Assembly (NCBI GenBank): GCA_018242605.1
Contig: JAFEBP010000015.1
Coordinates: 1-63,262 of the forward strand
Source: Planctomycetota bacterium
GTDB lineage: Bacteria; Planctomycetota; Phycisphaerae; Phycisphaerales; UBA1924
Reading direction: 5' to 3'
Length of the DNA: 63,262 nt
The translations under genes and the position numbers were made by a program. The notes below the pieces were generated by a model, which saw only the letters and a list, made by a program, of their open reading frames with translations, was not told the DNA's origin and ran no database searches. Below, piece by piece: positions 36,329 to 45,631 of the stretch. How positions within the stretch are numbered: the first letter of the stretch is position 1; every line of letters begins with the position of its first letter.

Positions 36329-38065
36329 TCAGGCGCACTGGATCGGCACGACCCGGAACGCGCCGACGTCGACGAGCCCAAGATCGGTCACTTTGAGAGC
36401 GGGGATGACCGGCAGCACCAGGAAGCTCAGCGGCATGAACGGGTCGTCGTGCGGATAGCCCAGCGTTGACGCCGCGTCGAGCAGCCGGCGCTGCGCGGCG
36501 ATGAGCTCGGGGGCGGGCCGGTCGGACATGAGGCCGGCGATGGGCAGCGGCAGCACGGCGAGGGGCGAGCCGTCGGCGACGGCGCACTGCCCGCCGCCGC
36601 AGGCCTCCAGCGTGCGCGCGGCCAGGAGCATGTCGGCGTCGTTGGTGCCCACCACGGCGAGGTTGTGCGAGTCGTGGCCCACGGTGCTGGCGATGGCGCC
36701 GCGCTTCAGGCGAAAGCCATGGACGAACCCCAGGCCGATGTTCCCGCTGCCCCGGTGGCGCTCGATGACGGCGAGCTTGAGGATGTCGTGGCGCGTGTCC
36801 TGCACGTACGCGCCGTCCTGCACGCGCCCGGGCATCCGCAGTTCCCCGGTCACGATCTGGTGCGGGTGCATGTGGATGACGCGCAGGTCACCGGCCGATG
36901 CGGCGGGGACTCGGAACGATCCCTGCCCCAGGCCCCGAGGCAGCACCACTCCCCCACCGCCCGGCAGCGGCGTCGCGGGCCGGCGGGGCGGGAGGTACTC
37001 GCCGTCGCGCGCGATCACGAGGCCGTTGTGCCAGACGACGCGCGGGAGCGCGGGGTTCTGCAGGTCAAACGCCATCAACGAAGCGCGGCAGCCCGGGGCG
37101 ATCGCGCCCAGGTCGCGCCGGCCGTAATGCCGGGCCACGTGCAGGCTGCCCATCGCGAGCGCCCACGCGGGGTTGAGCCCCAGCGTCACGGCCTTGCGTA
37201 CGACGTGATCGATGTGCCCTTCGCTCTTGAGGTCGGCGGGGTGGCGGTCGTCGGTGCAGAAGCAGAACAGATGCTTGTTGTCGGCGGTGACGAGCGGGAG
37301 GAGCGCCTCCAGGTTGCGGGCCGCGCTGCCCTCGCGGATGAAGATCGTCATCCCGGCGCGGAGTTTCTCGCGGGCTTCGTCGGCGGTGGTGCATTCGTGG
37401 TCGCTGGAGATGCCCGCCGCGGCGTAGGCCTGCAGGGACTTGCCGGTCAGCCCGGGGGCGTGGCCGTCAACGACGCGGCCGCGGCGTTGGGCGAGATTGA
37501 TCTTCTCGAGTACGTCTCTGTCGCCGTTGACGGCTCCGGGGAAGTTCATCATTTCCGCCAGAGCGACGACGCGGGGATCATCAAAGAGGGGCGCCAGATC
37601 GCCGGCGTTCAGCACCGCTCCGGAGGTCTCCAGCGGCGAGGACGGCACGCACGAAGAGAGGGCCCACATCGCCTCGAAGGGCAGGTCCTGGGCGTCGTTC
37701 ATGAGGTAGCGGATGCCGGGAATGCCCAGCACGTTGGCGATCTCGTGCGGATCGAAGACAGCGCCGATGGTGCCATGGGGCGCGGCGAGGCGAACAAACT
37801 CCGCGGGGGGCATCATCGTGGATTCCACGTGCATGTGGGCGTCGATGAGGCCGGGGGCGAGGGTGAGGCCGGCGGCGTTGAAGGTGTCGCGGGTGAAGGA
37901 GTAGTCGCCGATGCCCGCGATGCGGCCGCCGAAAATGGCGATGTTCGCCGTTTCGATATCGCCGGTGAAGACGTTGAGCACGTGCCCGCCTCGGATGAGC
38001 AGATCGGCGGGCGCATCGCCCCGGGCGACGGAGAGCAGTTCGGGGGTGATATCCGGGGGAATCAC
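36329..38065 (-). CDS. ade: Adenine deaminase
   Basis: A 578-residue amidohydrolase that converts adenine to hypoxanthine in purine salvage. It matches the Ade family along its length: ADLLIRGGHVLNVFTGDIETANIAI, the metal-binding LIDAHMHVEST, DPHEIANVLG, MMNFPGAV, GHAPGLTGKSLQAYAAAGISSDHEC, REGSAARNL, CTDDRHP, HVARHYGRRDLGAIAPGCRA, and the C-terminal domain with GHDSHNLAVVGTND and GG-x-CAV. The start at ATG 38065 gives the family-typical N-terminus. The thioredoxin-fold gene follows in the same direction; no functional link is evident. Confidence 0.94.
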   Translation of the reverse strand: MIPPDITPELLSVARGDAPADLLIRGGHVLNVFTGDIETANIAIFGGRIAGIGDYSFTRDTFNAAGLTLAPGLIDAHMHVESTMMPPAEFVRLAAPHGTIGAVFDPHEIANVLGIPGIRYLMNDAQDLPFEAMWALSSCVPSSPLETSGAVLNAGDLAPLFDDPRVVALAEMMNFPGAVNGDRDVLEKINLAQRRGRVVDGHAPGLTGKSLQAYAAAGISSDHECTTADEAREKLRAGMTIFIREGSAARNLEALLPLVTADNKHLFCFCTDDRHPADLKSEGHIDHVVRKAVTLGLNPAWALAMGSLHVARHYGRRDLGAIAPGCRASLMAFDLQNPALPRVVWHNGLVIARDGEYLPPRRPATPLPGGGGVVLPRGLGQGSFRVPAASAGDLRVIHMHPHQIVTGELRMPGRVQDGAYVQDTRHDILKLAVIERHRGSGNIGLGFVHGFRLKRGAIASTVGHDSHNLAVVGTNDADMLLAARTLEACGGGQCAVADGSPLAVLPLPIAGLMSDRPAPELIAAQRRLLDAASTLGYPHDDPFMPLSFLVLPVIPALKVTDLGLVDVGAFRVVPIQCA

Positions 38066-38290
38066 GGCGTCAGGTTAGCGGGGAAACGAGCCGATGGCGG
38101 TGCGGTGAAGGTTCGGGCTGCTGCGGGGCGAGCGTGGGCCCGGCGATGCGGAGCAACTGCAAGGTTTGAACGGTCGTGATCGGATAGCCCTACCATTTCC
38201 GGCCGGCGAGAACGCCGAGCGCATACCCCATCTTACACAGTGGTTTGGGCCCGCCCGATGGCGGACCCTTGGGGTGATTCAGGAGCTTTC

Positions 38291-40378
38291 ATGATCGATT
38301 CGATTTCCGGCGTGCCGGCCCGCATGGGCGTGGCGGTTTTGGGTCTTGTTCTGGTCGCCGGCGCGGCGGTGGCACGCCCGACCGAGCCCGCGACGAGCGC
38401 CGGCAAGGGTGGCCTGATTCCCCGCGAAGCGATCTTCGGCAACCCCGACCGCAGCGGCACGCAGATGAGCCACGACGGCAAGTACATCTCTTACCTGGCC
38501 GCGGTTGACGGCGTGATGAACATCTGGGTCGCTCCTTCCGACGACCTCTCCAAGGCCAAGGCGATCACCGCCGAGAAGACCCGCGGCATCCGCAACTACT
38601 TCTGGGCGTTCGACAACGCGCACGTGCTGTACACGCAGGACAACGGCGGCGACGAGAACTGGCGCGTCTACGCCGTGGACGTGACCTCCGGCGCTTCCAA
38701 GGACCTGACGCCGATGAAGGGCGTCGCGGCGCAGATCAACACCGTGAGCGAGAAGTTCCCCAACGAGGTGCTGGTGGGGCTCAACAACCGCATCCCGCAG
38801 CTGCACGACGTGTACCGCATCAACATCGCCACGGGCGAGAAGACCCTGGCGTTCCAGAACGAGGGGTACGTCGGCATCACCTTCGACGACAACTTTGTCC
38901 CGCGCTTCGGCCAGAAGATGCTCCCCGACGGGTCCATGGCGATCGACAAGATCGGCCAGGACGGCAAGGGCGAGCTGTTCGACTCCATCCCCGCGGACGA
39001 CACGCTGACGACGGGCATGAGCGGCTTTGACAAGACCGGCAACATCGTGTACGTGAACGACAGCCGCGGCCGCGACACCGGCGCGCTCTTCGCCAGGGAC
39101 CTCACCACCGGCAAGACGACGCTGATCGCCGAGGACTCCCGCGCGGACGTGGGCGGCACGCTGGTGCACCCGACTCAGAAGACGATCCAGGCGGTGGAGT
39201 TCAACTACACCCGCGCCGAGTGGAAGGTGCTCGACAAGAGCATCCAGGCCGACCTTGACTATCTCAAGACGGTCGCCGACGGCGAGATCAACATCCAGAG
39301 CCGCACGCAGGACGACAAGCACTGGCTCGTCTCCTTCATGATGGACAACGGCCCGGTGCGCGTGTACCGCTACGACCGCGACGAGGCGGGCAAGCCCGGC
39401 AAGGCTACGTTCCTGTTCACCAACCGCAAGTCGCTCGAGGGCCTCGCGCTCGCCAAGATGCACCCGCAGGTCATCACGGCCCGCGACGGCATGAAGCTCG
39501 TGAGCTACCTCTCCCTGCCCACCGTGGCCGACAAGGACGGCAACGGAAAGCCCGACACCGGCCCGGTGCCGATGGTGCTGCTGGTGCACGGCGGCCCGTG
39601 GGCGCGCGACGAATGGGGCTACAACCCCTACGCCCAGTGGCTCACCAACCGCGGCTACGCGGTGCTCATGGTGAACTTCCGCGGCTCCACCGGCTTCGGC
39701 AAGACGTACGTCAACGCCGGCAACCGCGAGTGGGCGGGCAAGATGCACAACGACCTCATCGACGCCGTTGATTGGGCCGTCAAGGAGAAGATCGCCGACA
39801 AGAGCAAGGTCGCGATCATGGGCGGCTCATACGGCGGGTACGCCACGCTCGTGGGCCTCACGTTCACGCCCGACGTCTTCGCCTGCGGCGTGGACATCGT
39901 CGGCCCCTCCAACATCAACACGCTGCTCTCCACCATCCCGGCCTACTGGGCGCCGATGAAGAAGATGTTCTCTACGCGCGTGGGCGACTACGACACCGAG
40001 GACGGCAAGAAGTTCCTGGAGTCCAAGTCGCCGCTCACCATCGTCGACAAGATCAAGAAGCCGCTGCTCATCGGCCAGGGCGCCAACGACCCGCGCGTGA
40101 AGCAGGCCGAGGCGGACCAGATCGTCGCCGCGATGCAGGCCAAGAACATCCCGGTGACGTACGTGCTCTTCCCCGACGAGGGCCACGGCTTTGCGCGGCC
40201 GGTGAACAGCATGGCGTTCAACGCCGTGGTCGAGGGCTTCCTCGCCAAGAACCTGGGCGGGGCCGCCCAGCCCATCGGCGATGACCTGGGCAAGTCCACC
40301 GCGCAGATCAAGGTCGGCGCCGACTTTGTCCCCGGCCTGGCCGAGGCGGTGCAGAAGGCCCAGAGCTCGGGCAAGTAA
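38291..40378 (+). CDS. Secreted S9 (prolyl oligopeptidase) family peptidase
   Basis: A 695-residue exported peptidase. The signal peptide spans about residues 8-29 (GVAVLGLVLVAGAAVA). A beta-propeller domain follows (YLAAVDGVMNIWVAPSDDLSKAK, NIVYVNDSRGRDTGALF), then the alpha/beta-hydrolase domain. The catalytic triad is Ser513 in GGSYGGYATL, Asp600 in GANDPRVK and His632 in DEGHGFARP. This domain order is that of acylaminoacyl-peptidase/dipeptidyl-peptidase-like S9 enzymes, which trim short peptides in the periplasm. AGGAG lies 5 bp before ATG 38291, preferred over an upstream in-frame start. A terminator follows. Confidence 0.93.
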   Translation: MIDSISGVPARMGVAVLGLVLVAGAAVARPTEPATSAGKGGLIPREAIFGNPDRSGTQMSHDGKYISYLAAVDGVMNIWVAPSDDLSKAKAITAEKTRGIRNYFWAFDNAHVLYTQDNGGDENWRVYAVDVTSGASKDLTPMKGVAAQINTVSEKFPNEVLVGLNNRIPQLHDVYRINIATGEKTLAFQNEGYVGITFDDNFVPRFGQKMLPDGSMAIDKIGQDGKGELFDSIPADDTLTTGMSGFDKTGNIVYVNDSRGRDTGALFARDLTTGKTTLIAEDSRADVGGTLVHPTQKTIQAVEFNYTRAEWKVLDKSIQADLDYLKTVADGEINIQSRTQDDKHWLVSFMMDNGPVRVYRYDRDEAGKPGKATFLFTNRKSLEGLALAKMHPQVITARDGMKLVSYLSLPTVADKDGNGKPDTGPVPMVLLVHGGPWARDEWGYNPYAQWLTNRGYAVLMVNFRGSTGFGKTYVNAGNREWAGKMHNDLIDAVDWAVKEKIADKSKVAIMGGSYGGYATLVGLTFTPDVFACGVDIVGPSNINTLLSTIPAYWAPMKKMFSTRVGDYDTEDGKKFLESKSPLTIVDKIKKPLLIGQGANDPRVKQAEADQIVAAMQAKNIPVTYVLFPDEGHGFARPVNSMAFNAVVEGFLAKNLGGAAQPIGDDLGKSTAQIKVGADFVPGLAEAVQKAQSSGK

Positions 40379-40419
40379 GCGGGACCGCCGGTCCCGTGGT
40401 GTTTTCCTGAACTATTCGA

Positions 40420-40449
40420 ACCGCCGGGCGAGAACGCCCGGCGGTTTTT
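40420..40449 (+). terminator. Rho-independent terminator after the S9 peptidase
   Basis: ACCGCCGGGCG pairs with CGCCCGGCGGT around an AGAA loop and is followed by TTTTT. Confidence 0.85.
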
Positions 40450-40497
40450 CTTGCGCGAGTTTTCTTCCGGCGCGGCGCGATTCGCGGGCGCCGGGTG

Positions 40498-40503
40498 TAC
40501 GCT
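40498..40503 (+). promoter_or_regulatory. TACGCT box just before the beta-lactamase-fold gene
   Basis: A -10-like hexamer four bases before the in-frame TTG at 40508 and seven before the TTG at 40511. It supports one of these as a leaderless start. Confidence 0.35.
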
Positions 40504-40507
40504 GTGA

Positions 40508-41620
40508 TTGTTGTCCGCACCGGCACGAAACCCGATCCGCCCCGCCGCGAGATTGCTCAATCGTGTGTGCGCCTCCGCCGAGGCGCTGCTCGAGTGGCGG
40601 CTGCTCAACGCGGCGACGCGCCGGCTTCCCCAGGAACTGCGCGAAGCGGGAGTGCCGGGCGTGCAGATCAGCATCGTCGTGGGTGATCGGCCTGTGCGGA
40701 CCTGGGCGTGGGGCGATTCCCGGCGCGGCACACCCATGCGAGCCGACACGCGGTGGCGGCTGGGTTCGCTGGGCAAGCCGCTCAGCGCGATGACCGCGCT
40801 CTGCGTGCACGCTCGGGGCGTGTTGCCGCTGGACGCGGATCTGTCGCCCCATCTCCCGGGGCTGTGCCCGCGGGGGATCACGCCTCGCCTGCTCTTGTGC
40901 CACGCGTCTGGTCTGCGGCCGGGGCTCTCGCCGCACACGGCCGCTGCGGGCGTGACGCTGGAAGCGTCCCTGAGCGGCGAGTGCGGAGCTGAGTTCGTGC
41001 CGCGATTCGAGAGCCCCCCCGCGGCGGCGACGAGCTACAGCGCCGCGGGGTACGCGCTGCTGCAACTCGCCATCGAGCGGGCGACGGGTCGCGCGTTCGC
41101 GGAGGTGGTGCAGGAACACGTGCTGGGGCCGCTGGGGCTCGGCGGCGCTTCCTTCGGCGATGCCGCGCGGACCGCCCCGGATGTTGCGTGCGAGCACGGG
41201 CCGGAAGGCGAACCACTGCCCGTGTGCTTCACGCCCTGGTTGGCCAGTTCGGGCTTGGTCGCCACCACGGCGCACGTCGCCGAGGTCTTCCGCGAGGTGT
41301 GGCGGTGCGCGGAGGGCCGCCGCGGCGTTCTTTCCGCGGCGTGCGCCGGGCTCATGCTCACCCCGCAGCCCGAGGAGCTCAAGAACGCCGGGTTTACTTG
41401 CGGTCTGTGCCTGTTCGAGGGGCGCGACGCACGCGTGCTGTCGCACGGCGGGCATCGTCCGGGGCTGCGGGCGATGGGCATGCTCATCCCGGGCGCCAGG
41501 CTGGCGGTGGTGATGGCGGGCAACAGCCAGCACGCGGGGCCGATACTGAAGCGCTGGTGCGGGTTGGCGCACGAGTTGGGGCTGGCGCGTGGCAGAGGTC
41601 TGCCCGCGCCCGCGGGATGA
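40508..41620 (+). CDS. Serine hydrolase of the beta-lactamase/PBP-like fold
   Basis: About 370 residues, related to class C beta-lactamases and D-aminopeptidase-type esterases. The nucleophile motif S-x-x-K is SLGK (Ser87, Lys90) within TRWRLGSLGKPLSAMTA. The second motif is YSA (177-179) where most members have Y-S-N, so the asparagine is lost. The third region is SHGGHRPG. An LCHASGL segment matches the common LLxHTSGL. No signal peptide is evident. The start is uncertain: TTG 40508 or 40511 is supported only by a TACGCT box upstream; a GTG near 40564 is the next choice. Substrate unknown. Confidence 0.75.
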   Translation: MLSAPARNPIRPAARLLNRVCASAEALLEWRLLNAATRRLPQELREAGVPGVQISIVVGDRPVRTWAWGDSRRGTPMRADTRWRLGSLGKPLSAMTALCVHARGVLPLDADLSPHLPGLCPRGITPRLLLCHASGLRPGLSPHTAAAGVTLEASLSGECGAEFVPRFESPPAAATSYSAAGYALLQLAIERATGRAFAEVVQEHVLGPLGLGGASFGDAARTAPDVACEHGPEGEPLPVCFTPWLASSGLVATTAHVAEVFREVWRCAEGRRGVLSAACAGLMLTPQPEELKNAGFTCGLCLFEGRDARVLSHGGHRPGLRAMGMLIPGARLAVVMAGNSQHAGPILKRWCGLAHELGLARGRGLPAPAG

Positions 41621-41677
41621 TTCCGCGATGCGCGACGCCACGGCCCCGTGCGGGCCATGGCGGGATGGAAACAGAGA

Positions 41678-41733
41678 ACGAGGCGGGCAATATCCGCAAG
41701 GCCCCGGGGCCTTTGGGATGCTGCACGCCTCGT
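41678..41733. repeat. Nested inverted repeats between convergent genes
   Basis: An outer stem ACGAGGCG/CGCCTCGT encloses a perfect 16-bp palindrome, AAGGCCCCGGGGCCTT (41698-41713). No T-run is present. It lies between the convergent hydrolase and fliA ends and may act as a shared transcription end. Confidence 0.45.
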
Positions 41734-41768
41734 CACTGAGTGTTCGTTCTATCGGGAGTGTTTGTGGA

Positions 41769-42635
41769 TTATTCCACGGGCTCGAGTTCGCGCTCGCGGT
41801 GCTGCATCTGGCTCTTGAGGCGGGCCAGGATGGAGCTGTGCATCTGCGACACGCGGGACTCGGAGAGGTCCAGGGTGGCGCCGATTTCCTTCATCGTCAT
41901 GCCCTCGTAGTAATAAAGGATTACGATGAGGCGTTCGGCGCGGGAGAGGCCCTTGGTGATCAGGTCCTTGAGGTCGCGGCGCTGGATCTCGACCACGGGG
42001 TTGCCCTGGCCGTCGTCCTTGACAACGTCGATCTCGCGGACATCGCGACCGCCGCCGCCCTCGTTGGGGAAGGCGCGCTGCGTGAGGCTGCGGGTCATGA
42101 CGGCCTGCGAGTCGCGCTTGAGCTTGTCGAACTCCTCACCCTGGATGTTCAGGATGGAAGCGACCTGCTCGTCGGTGGCGGCCACGCCGGTGGACTTCTC
42201 CACGGCCTGGCGGACCTGCTCGACCTTGTTGCTGCGCGAGCGGACCAGGCGCGGCACCCAGTCCATCGAGCGGAGCTCGTCGAGGATGGCGCCGCGGATG
42301 CGCGGGGCGCAGTACGTTTCAAACTTGACCTTGCGCTCCAGGTCGAACGCGTCGATGGCGTCCATGAGGCCGAAGATGCCGGCGGACATGAGGTCCTCGA
42401 TGTCGACCTCGTCGGGCAGTCGGGTGTGGATGCGCTCGGCGTTGTAGCGCACGAGCGGGAGGAACTTCTCCATGAGGTAGTTCCGCAGGCCCTCGTCGTG
42501 CGACTTCTGGTACGTCACCCACACTTCGTGCATGGGCATCGTGTCGTACTTGGACGGGGCCTTGCTCGCTTCGGCGTGACGCGCTGAAAAACGGCCGGAC
42601 GAACGGACGCGGGATGTTGACTTGAGGCTCGGCAT
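41769..42635 (-). CDS. fliA: Flagellar sigma factor (sigma-28, FliA/WhiG family)
   Basis: A 288-residue sigma-28 factor. Region 2 has NYLMEKFLPLVRYNAERIHTRLPDEVDIEDLMSAGIFGLMDAIDAFD, then VKFETYCAPRIRGAILDELRSMDWVPR. Region 3 follows (EKSTGVAATDEQVASILN). Region 4 is AERLIVILYYYEGMTMKEIGATLDLSESRVSQMHSSIL. These are signatures of FliA rather than SigB. A basic extension of about 30 residues precedes the domain. It lies downstream of flhF, flhG and a small membrane protein, all on the minus strand. A FlgM-like gene that could inhibit it is at 56307. Confidence 0.94.
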   Translation of the reverse strand: MPSLKSTSRVRSSGRFSARHAEASKAPSKYDTMPMHEVWVTYQKSHDEGLRNYLMEKFLPLVRYNAERIHTRLPDEVDIEDLMSAGIFGLMDAIDAFDLERKVKFETYCAPRIRGAILDELRSMDWVPRLVRSRSNKVEQVRQAVEKSTGVAATDEQVASILNIQGEEFDKLKRDSQAVMTRSLTQRAFPNEGGGGRDVREIDVVKDDGQGNPVVEIQRRDLKDLITKGLSRAERLIVILYYYEGMTMKEIGATLDLSESRVSQMHSSILARLKSQMQHRERELEPVE

Positions 42636-42798
42636 GGTCTGCTCCGTGACCCTTGCGACTTCGCTCTTTCCTCGCCCGTTCGCGTTCGGTAGGAATCGAA
42701 CACTACGGGCACGTGTCTTTCACTGCGATCAGCGGCGCGGGTCGGAATCGGCCTCGCGGCGCTTCGCAGTCGTGCTCATCCATGAGCGGACAGCACGC

Positions 42799-42804
42799 AG
42801 TATA
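42799..42804 (-). promoter_or_regulatory. Candidate -10 box for fliA
   Basis: TATACT on the minus strand, preceded by TTGG and followed by a leader of about 155 bases to the fliA start. A clear -35 is not seen. It lies just beyond the end of the small membrane protein gene. Confidence 0.35.
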
Positions 42805-42816
42805 CCAACATTTCCA

Positions 42817-43137
42817 TCAGGCGGAACCCCCTTGCGAAACATTTTTGGAAAATTTTTCATCCCCGGGAGGGGTTGATGATGCTGAGCGCGCGGGCGCGGC
42901 AGTCAGTGATACTTCGGGCACGGGACGCGCGGCTTCGTACGCGTGCACGTGCTCATCGACAACGCGGAAGAGGATCGTGCCCGCCACGTGACCGAGTACG
43001 TTGCACAACATCAGCACGATCAACGCGCGGCCGAGCACCATCGTCGCCGGATTGCCGGCCATGAGGCCCGAGATGACCGCGAGCGCAAAGCCCAGAAGGG
43101 CGAATCCGCACGCGATGACCTTGACCTGGTTTCTCAC
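42817..43137 (-). CDS. Small membrane protein in the flagellar regulatory cluster
   Basis: A 106-residue protein of unknown function starting at GTG 43137. Two hydrophobic helices are clear: VIACGFALLGFALAVISGLMA (about residues 6-26) and MVLGRALIVLMLCNVLGHVAGTILF (about 32-56). A cytoplasmic or periplasmic tail rich in Ala/Ser/Pro follows. The longer frame to 43212 adds an unlikely polar start. The gene sits between flhG (305 bp upstream) and fliA (181 bp downstream), all in one direction, which suggests a role in flagellar biogenesis or control, but no known flagellar family was recognised. Confidence 0.6.
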   Translation of the reverse strand: MRNQVKVIACGFALLGFALAVISGLMAGNPATMVLGRALIVLMLCNVLGHVAGTILFRVVDEHVHAYEAARPVPEVSLTAAPARSASSTPPGDEKFSKNVSQGGSA

Positions 43138-43442
43138 TGTGAGTTCTCTTCTGCCTTCGTCCCGTGAAATACCACAACCGGTTGAGTCGCGGCGATCCCC
43201 GAGCCCCATCATCTGGATCGGGTTCGCTCTTACTTCGCGCGTTCATGGCGCGTTCAACTCGATGTCGTTGGATCCCACACCTTCAAGAACAACCCAACCA
43301 CCACCGAACGTTCCGAGCCGCGCGCTTCAGAAGGGCGCGGTGTACTGCGCATCGCGGCATGTATCGGCCGCGAGTTCGAAGGACTGAACTCAACCTTCGA
43401 ACATCTCATTCAACCAGAGCGGGTCTGTATCGTGTAGCGGGT
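43138..43442 (-). other. Gap between flhG and the small membrane gene
   Basis: 305 bases without a convincing gene. It holds a perfect 9-bp stem, GTTCGAAGG (43374-43382) with CCTTCGAAC (43394-43402), about 40 bp after the flhG stop. There is no T-run, so its role as a terminator is doubtful. Confidence 0.5.
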
Positions 43443-44393
43443 TTATTTACCTAGAAGTGAGCGCCATAATCCGCGCACGATGCCCGGCGCCTGTTGACGG
43501 GCGGTTCCCGCGCAGTGCAGTCCCATGTGCGCCATGAGCGATGATGCAACGAGGCGCAACTCTTTGGCGAGCAACGACTTGGGCGCATCCAGGAGCACGG
43601 GCGTGCGGCGCTGCGCCGCCACCGAAGCCGCCGCGTCCCACAGGCACACACCCACCAGCGAGGGGGTGACGTTGAGGAATCTTCCGCAGGTGGCGGCCAT
43701 GCGCATCGACGCGGATTCGGCATCTGCGCGGGTGCGCGCCTGGTTCACGAGCATCAGCAGGCGCGGCGCATCCTGCCCCGCGCGCCGCGTGACGCACTTC
43801 ATCATCGCGTACGCGTCGGTCATCGCCGCGGGCTCGGGGGCGAAGACCACGAGCGCGGCGTCCGCGGCGGTCACGAAACTCACCACACCGTCGCTCAGCC
43901 CCGCGCCGGTGTCCACCAGGATCACGTCGTGCTCGCGCGAGAGGGCCTGGAGCCCTCGGATCAGGTGATCGCGCTGCGGGGCATTGAGGTTGGCCATCGC
44001 CGCGACGCCAGCGGCTCCCGGGACCAGGTGAAAGCCCGCCGTGGTCATCACCGCCAGCTCGGCCATCGTTCGGCGCACGCCGGGGCGGCCGAGCGCGGCG
44101 TCGAGGCGCGTGGTGGGTGTGAGGCCGCAGAGAAGGTCCGCGTTCGCCAGGCCCGGATCACCGTCCACCACCGCGACGCGGAGGCCGGCCTGCGCCATCG
44201 CCGTGGCGAGATTCACCGTGAGCGTCGTCTTGCCCACCCCGCCCTTGCCGGATGTCACCGCGATCACCGGGCAGGAGTTTCCCTCGACGGGTTGAGGCGC
44301 ATCGGCGGACGCGACCATGGCCCGCAGCGCCGACGCCTGATCGCGCGGCGCTTGAACGGACGGACCGGGATGTGCGGTGGGCAACTCGATCAT
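43443..44393 (-). CDS. flhG: FlhG/FleN-type MinD family ATPase
   Basis: A 316-residue ParA/MinD-type ATPase that sets flagellar number and place in other bacteria. The deviant Walker A is VTSGKGGVGKTTLTVNLA near residue 48-65. Then come VVDGDPGLANADLLCGL, VDTGAGLSDGVVSFVTAADAALVV and the MLVNQA switch region, all typical of FlhG. The start at ATG 44393 gives a 45-residue leader that may carry an FlhF-stimulating N-terminal motif. It follows flhF after 11 bp, so the two are one operon. No flagellar structural genes are in the window. Confidence 0.92.
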   Translation of the reverse strand: MIELPTAHPGPSVQAPRDQASALRAMVASADAPQPVEGNSCPVIAVTSGKGGVGKTTLTVNLATAMAQAGLRVAVVDGDPGLANADLLCGLTPTTRLDAALGRPGVRRTMAELAVMTTAGFHLVPGAAGVAAMANLNAPQRDHLIRGLQALSREHDVILVDTGAGLSDGVVSFVTAADAALVVFAPEPAAMTDAYAMMKCVTRRAGQDAPRLLMLVNQARTRADAESASMRMAATCGRFLNVTPSLVGVCLWDAAASVAAQRRTPVLLDAPKSLLAKELRLVASSLMAHMGLHCAGTARQQAPGIVRGLWRSLLGK

Positions 44394-44404
44394 GCTGCGG
44401 GGCG

Positions 44405-45631
44405 TCAGGATACGGCGCCTTGCGCCGCCGGAGTTGGATTCTTGATCGCTTCCATGCCGTCGAGCAGATACCCCGCCAGAGACTCTCCCGTCGCCACGCG
44501 GAAATCCTCGGGCACCTCCTGCCCGCACGACACGTACGACACCGGCATCGCGGCCCGCCGGATGAGCGCGAGCATGTGCCCGGGCGAAGCCGCTTCGTCG
44601 AGCTTGGTCAGAATCAAGCGGTCCGGGCGCAGAGCGCCGAAGGCGTCGATCACGCGGCAGGAGGTCGGCTCGTCGCCCGCCGCGGAGATCACCAGGTGGG
44701 TCTCGTGCGGTTCGGCGGCGCCCAGGAACGAGGCGGTCTCGGCGAGTCTTTTCCCGTCGGTCTGGGAGCGGCCGGCGGTGTCCATCAGCACCACATCGCA
44801 GCGGTTCAGCGTCTCCAGGGCGGCGGGGACTTGGTCGGCGGTCTCGGCCACCGCGAACTCCAGCCCCATGATCTGCGCGTACGCCCGCAGTTGCTCCACC
44901 GCGCCGATGCGGTACGCGTCGCATGCGAGCATCCCCACCGCCGCGCCGCGCTGCACCGCGTATGTCGCGGCGAGCTTTGCCAGCGTGGTCGTCTTGCCCA
45001 CCCCCGTCGGCCCCATGAGCGCAACCGTGAACGGCCGGTCGCCGCTGCGCACCGGGGGCGAGAGTTCCCCCACGCATGGGATCATGCCGGCGAGGGCGGC
45101 GATCGCCGACCGCCCCACCGCCGTCGCGTCGTCCAACTGCTCCTTGGGGAGCGCGATCCGCACGCCGCTGAGCACTTCATCGATCGCCGGCGCGGGGATG
45201 CGGGCTTCGCGCATCCGCAGCAGGAGCGCGAACATCGTGTCCGTGTCGCCGGTGTGATCGAGGGCCGAGGCGCCCGCCCCGGGGATTCGCGCCACCGATC
45301 GCAGCCGACCGACCAACCGCTTCACGGCGGCGAGGTCCTCGCGGATCGCCGCGGCGGCCCGGTCATCAACCGGGTTCGGCTCGACGCGCGTGGTGAGGCG
45401 ATCGAGCGTGATGGCCTTGGGCTCCGCGGCATCGAGGTCGATGGTGTGTGCGGGCGCTTCGGGCAGGTCCGCCGAAGCGGTGATCTCCACCGCGTCCTTC
45501 GCGAAGATCCCGAAGACGCCGCCCTCGCGGATGGTGCGGGTGCGCACGATGACCGCGCGAGCCCCCAAGTCCTTTTTGACTTCGGCGAGCGCGAGTGCCA
45601 ACGTCGCAGCGCGGTAGGTCTTTGCGTTCAT
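44405..45631 (-). CDS. flhF: Flagellar biosynthesis GTPase FlhF
   Basis: A 408-residue SRP-type GTPase. The N-terminus MNAKTYRAATLALALAEVKKDLGARAVIVRTRTI is the usual FlhF start. The NG domain follows with ALMGPTGVGKTTTLAKLAA (G1), ACDAYRIGAVEQLRAYAQIMG, LMDTAGRS (G3), LTKLDEA (G4) and SYVSCGQEVPEDF (G5). FlhF marks the pole or site of flagellar assembly and its GTPase is stimulated by FlhG. ATG 45631 is chosen over an upstream in-frame start because the conserved N-terminus begins there. A TACACT-like box lies some 25-30 bases upstream. First gene of the cluster. Confidence 0.93.
   Translation of the reverse strand: MNAKTYRAATLALALAEVKKDLGARAVIVRTRTIREGGVFGIFAKDAVEITASADLPEAPAHTIDLDAAEPKAITLDRLTTRVEPNPVDDRAAAAIREDLAAVKRLVGRLRSVARIPGAGASALDHTGDTDTMFALLLRMREARIPAPAIDEVLSGVRIALPKEQLDDATAVGRSAIAALAGMIPCVGELSPPVRSGDRPFTVALMGPTGVGKTTTLAKLAATYAVQRGAAVGMLACDAYRIGAVEQLRAYAQIMGLEFAVAETADQVPAALETLNRCDVVLMDTAGRSQTDGKRLAETASFLGAAEPHETHLVISAAGDEPTSCRVIDAFGALRPDRLILTKLDEAASPGHMLALIRRAAMPVSYVSCGQEVPEDFRVATGESLAGYLLDGMEAIKNPTPAAQGAVS

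Noticed and set aside
36665..38179. 504-codon plus-strand open frame opposite adenine deaminase
   Set aside because: Antisense shadow; the minus strand carries all adenine deaminase motifs.
43164..43454. Open frame of 96 codons on the plus strand near flhG
   Set aside because: Arg/His/Ser-rich product without pattern, no ribosome site, and it runs into the end of flhG.
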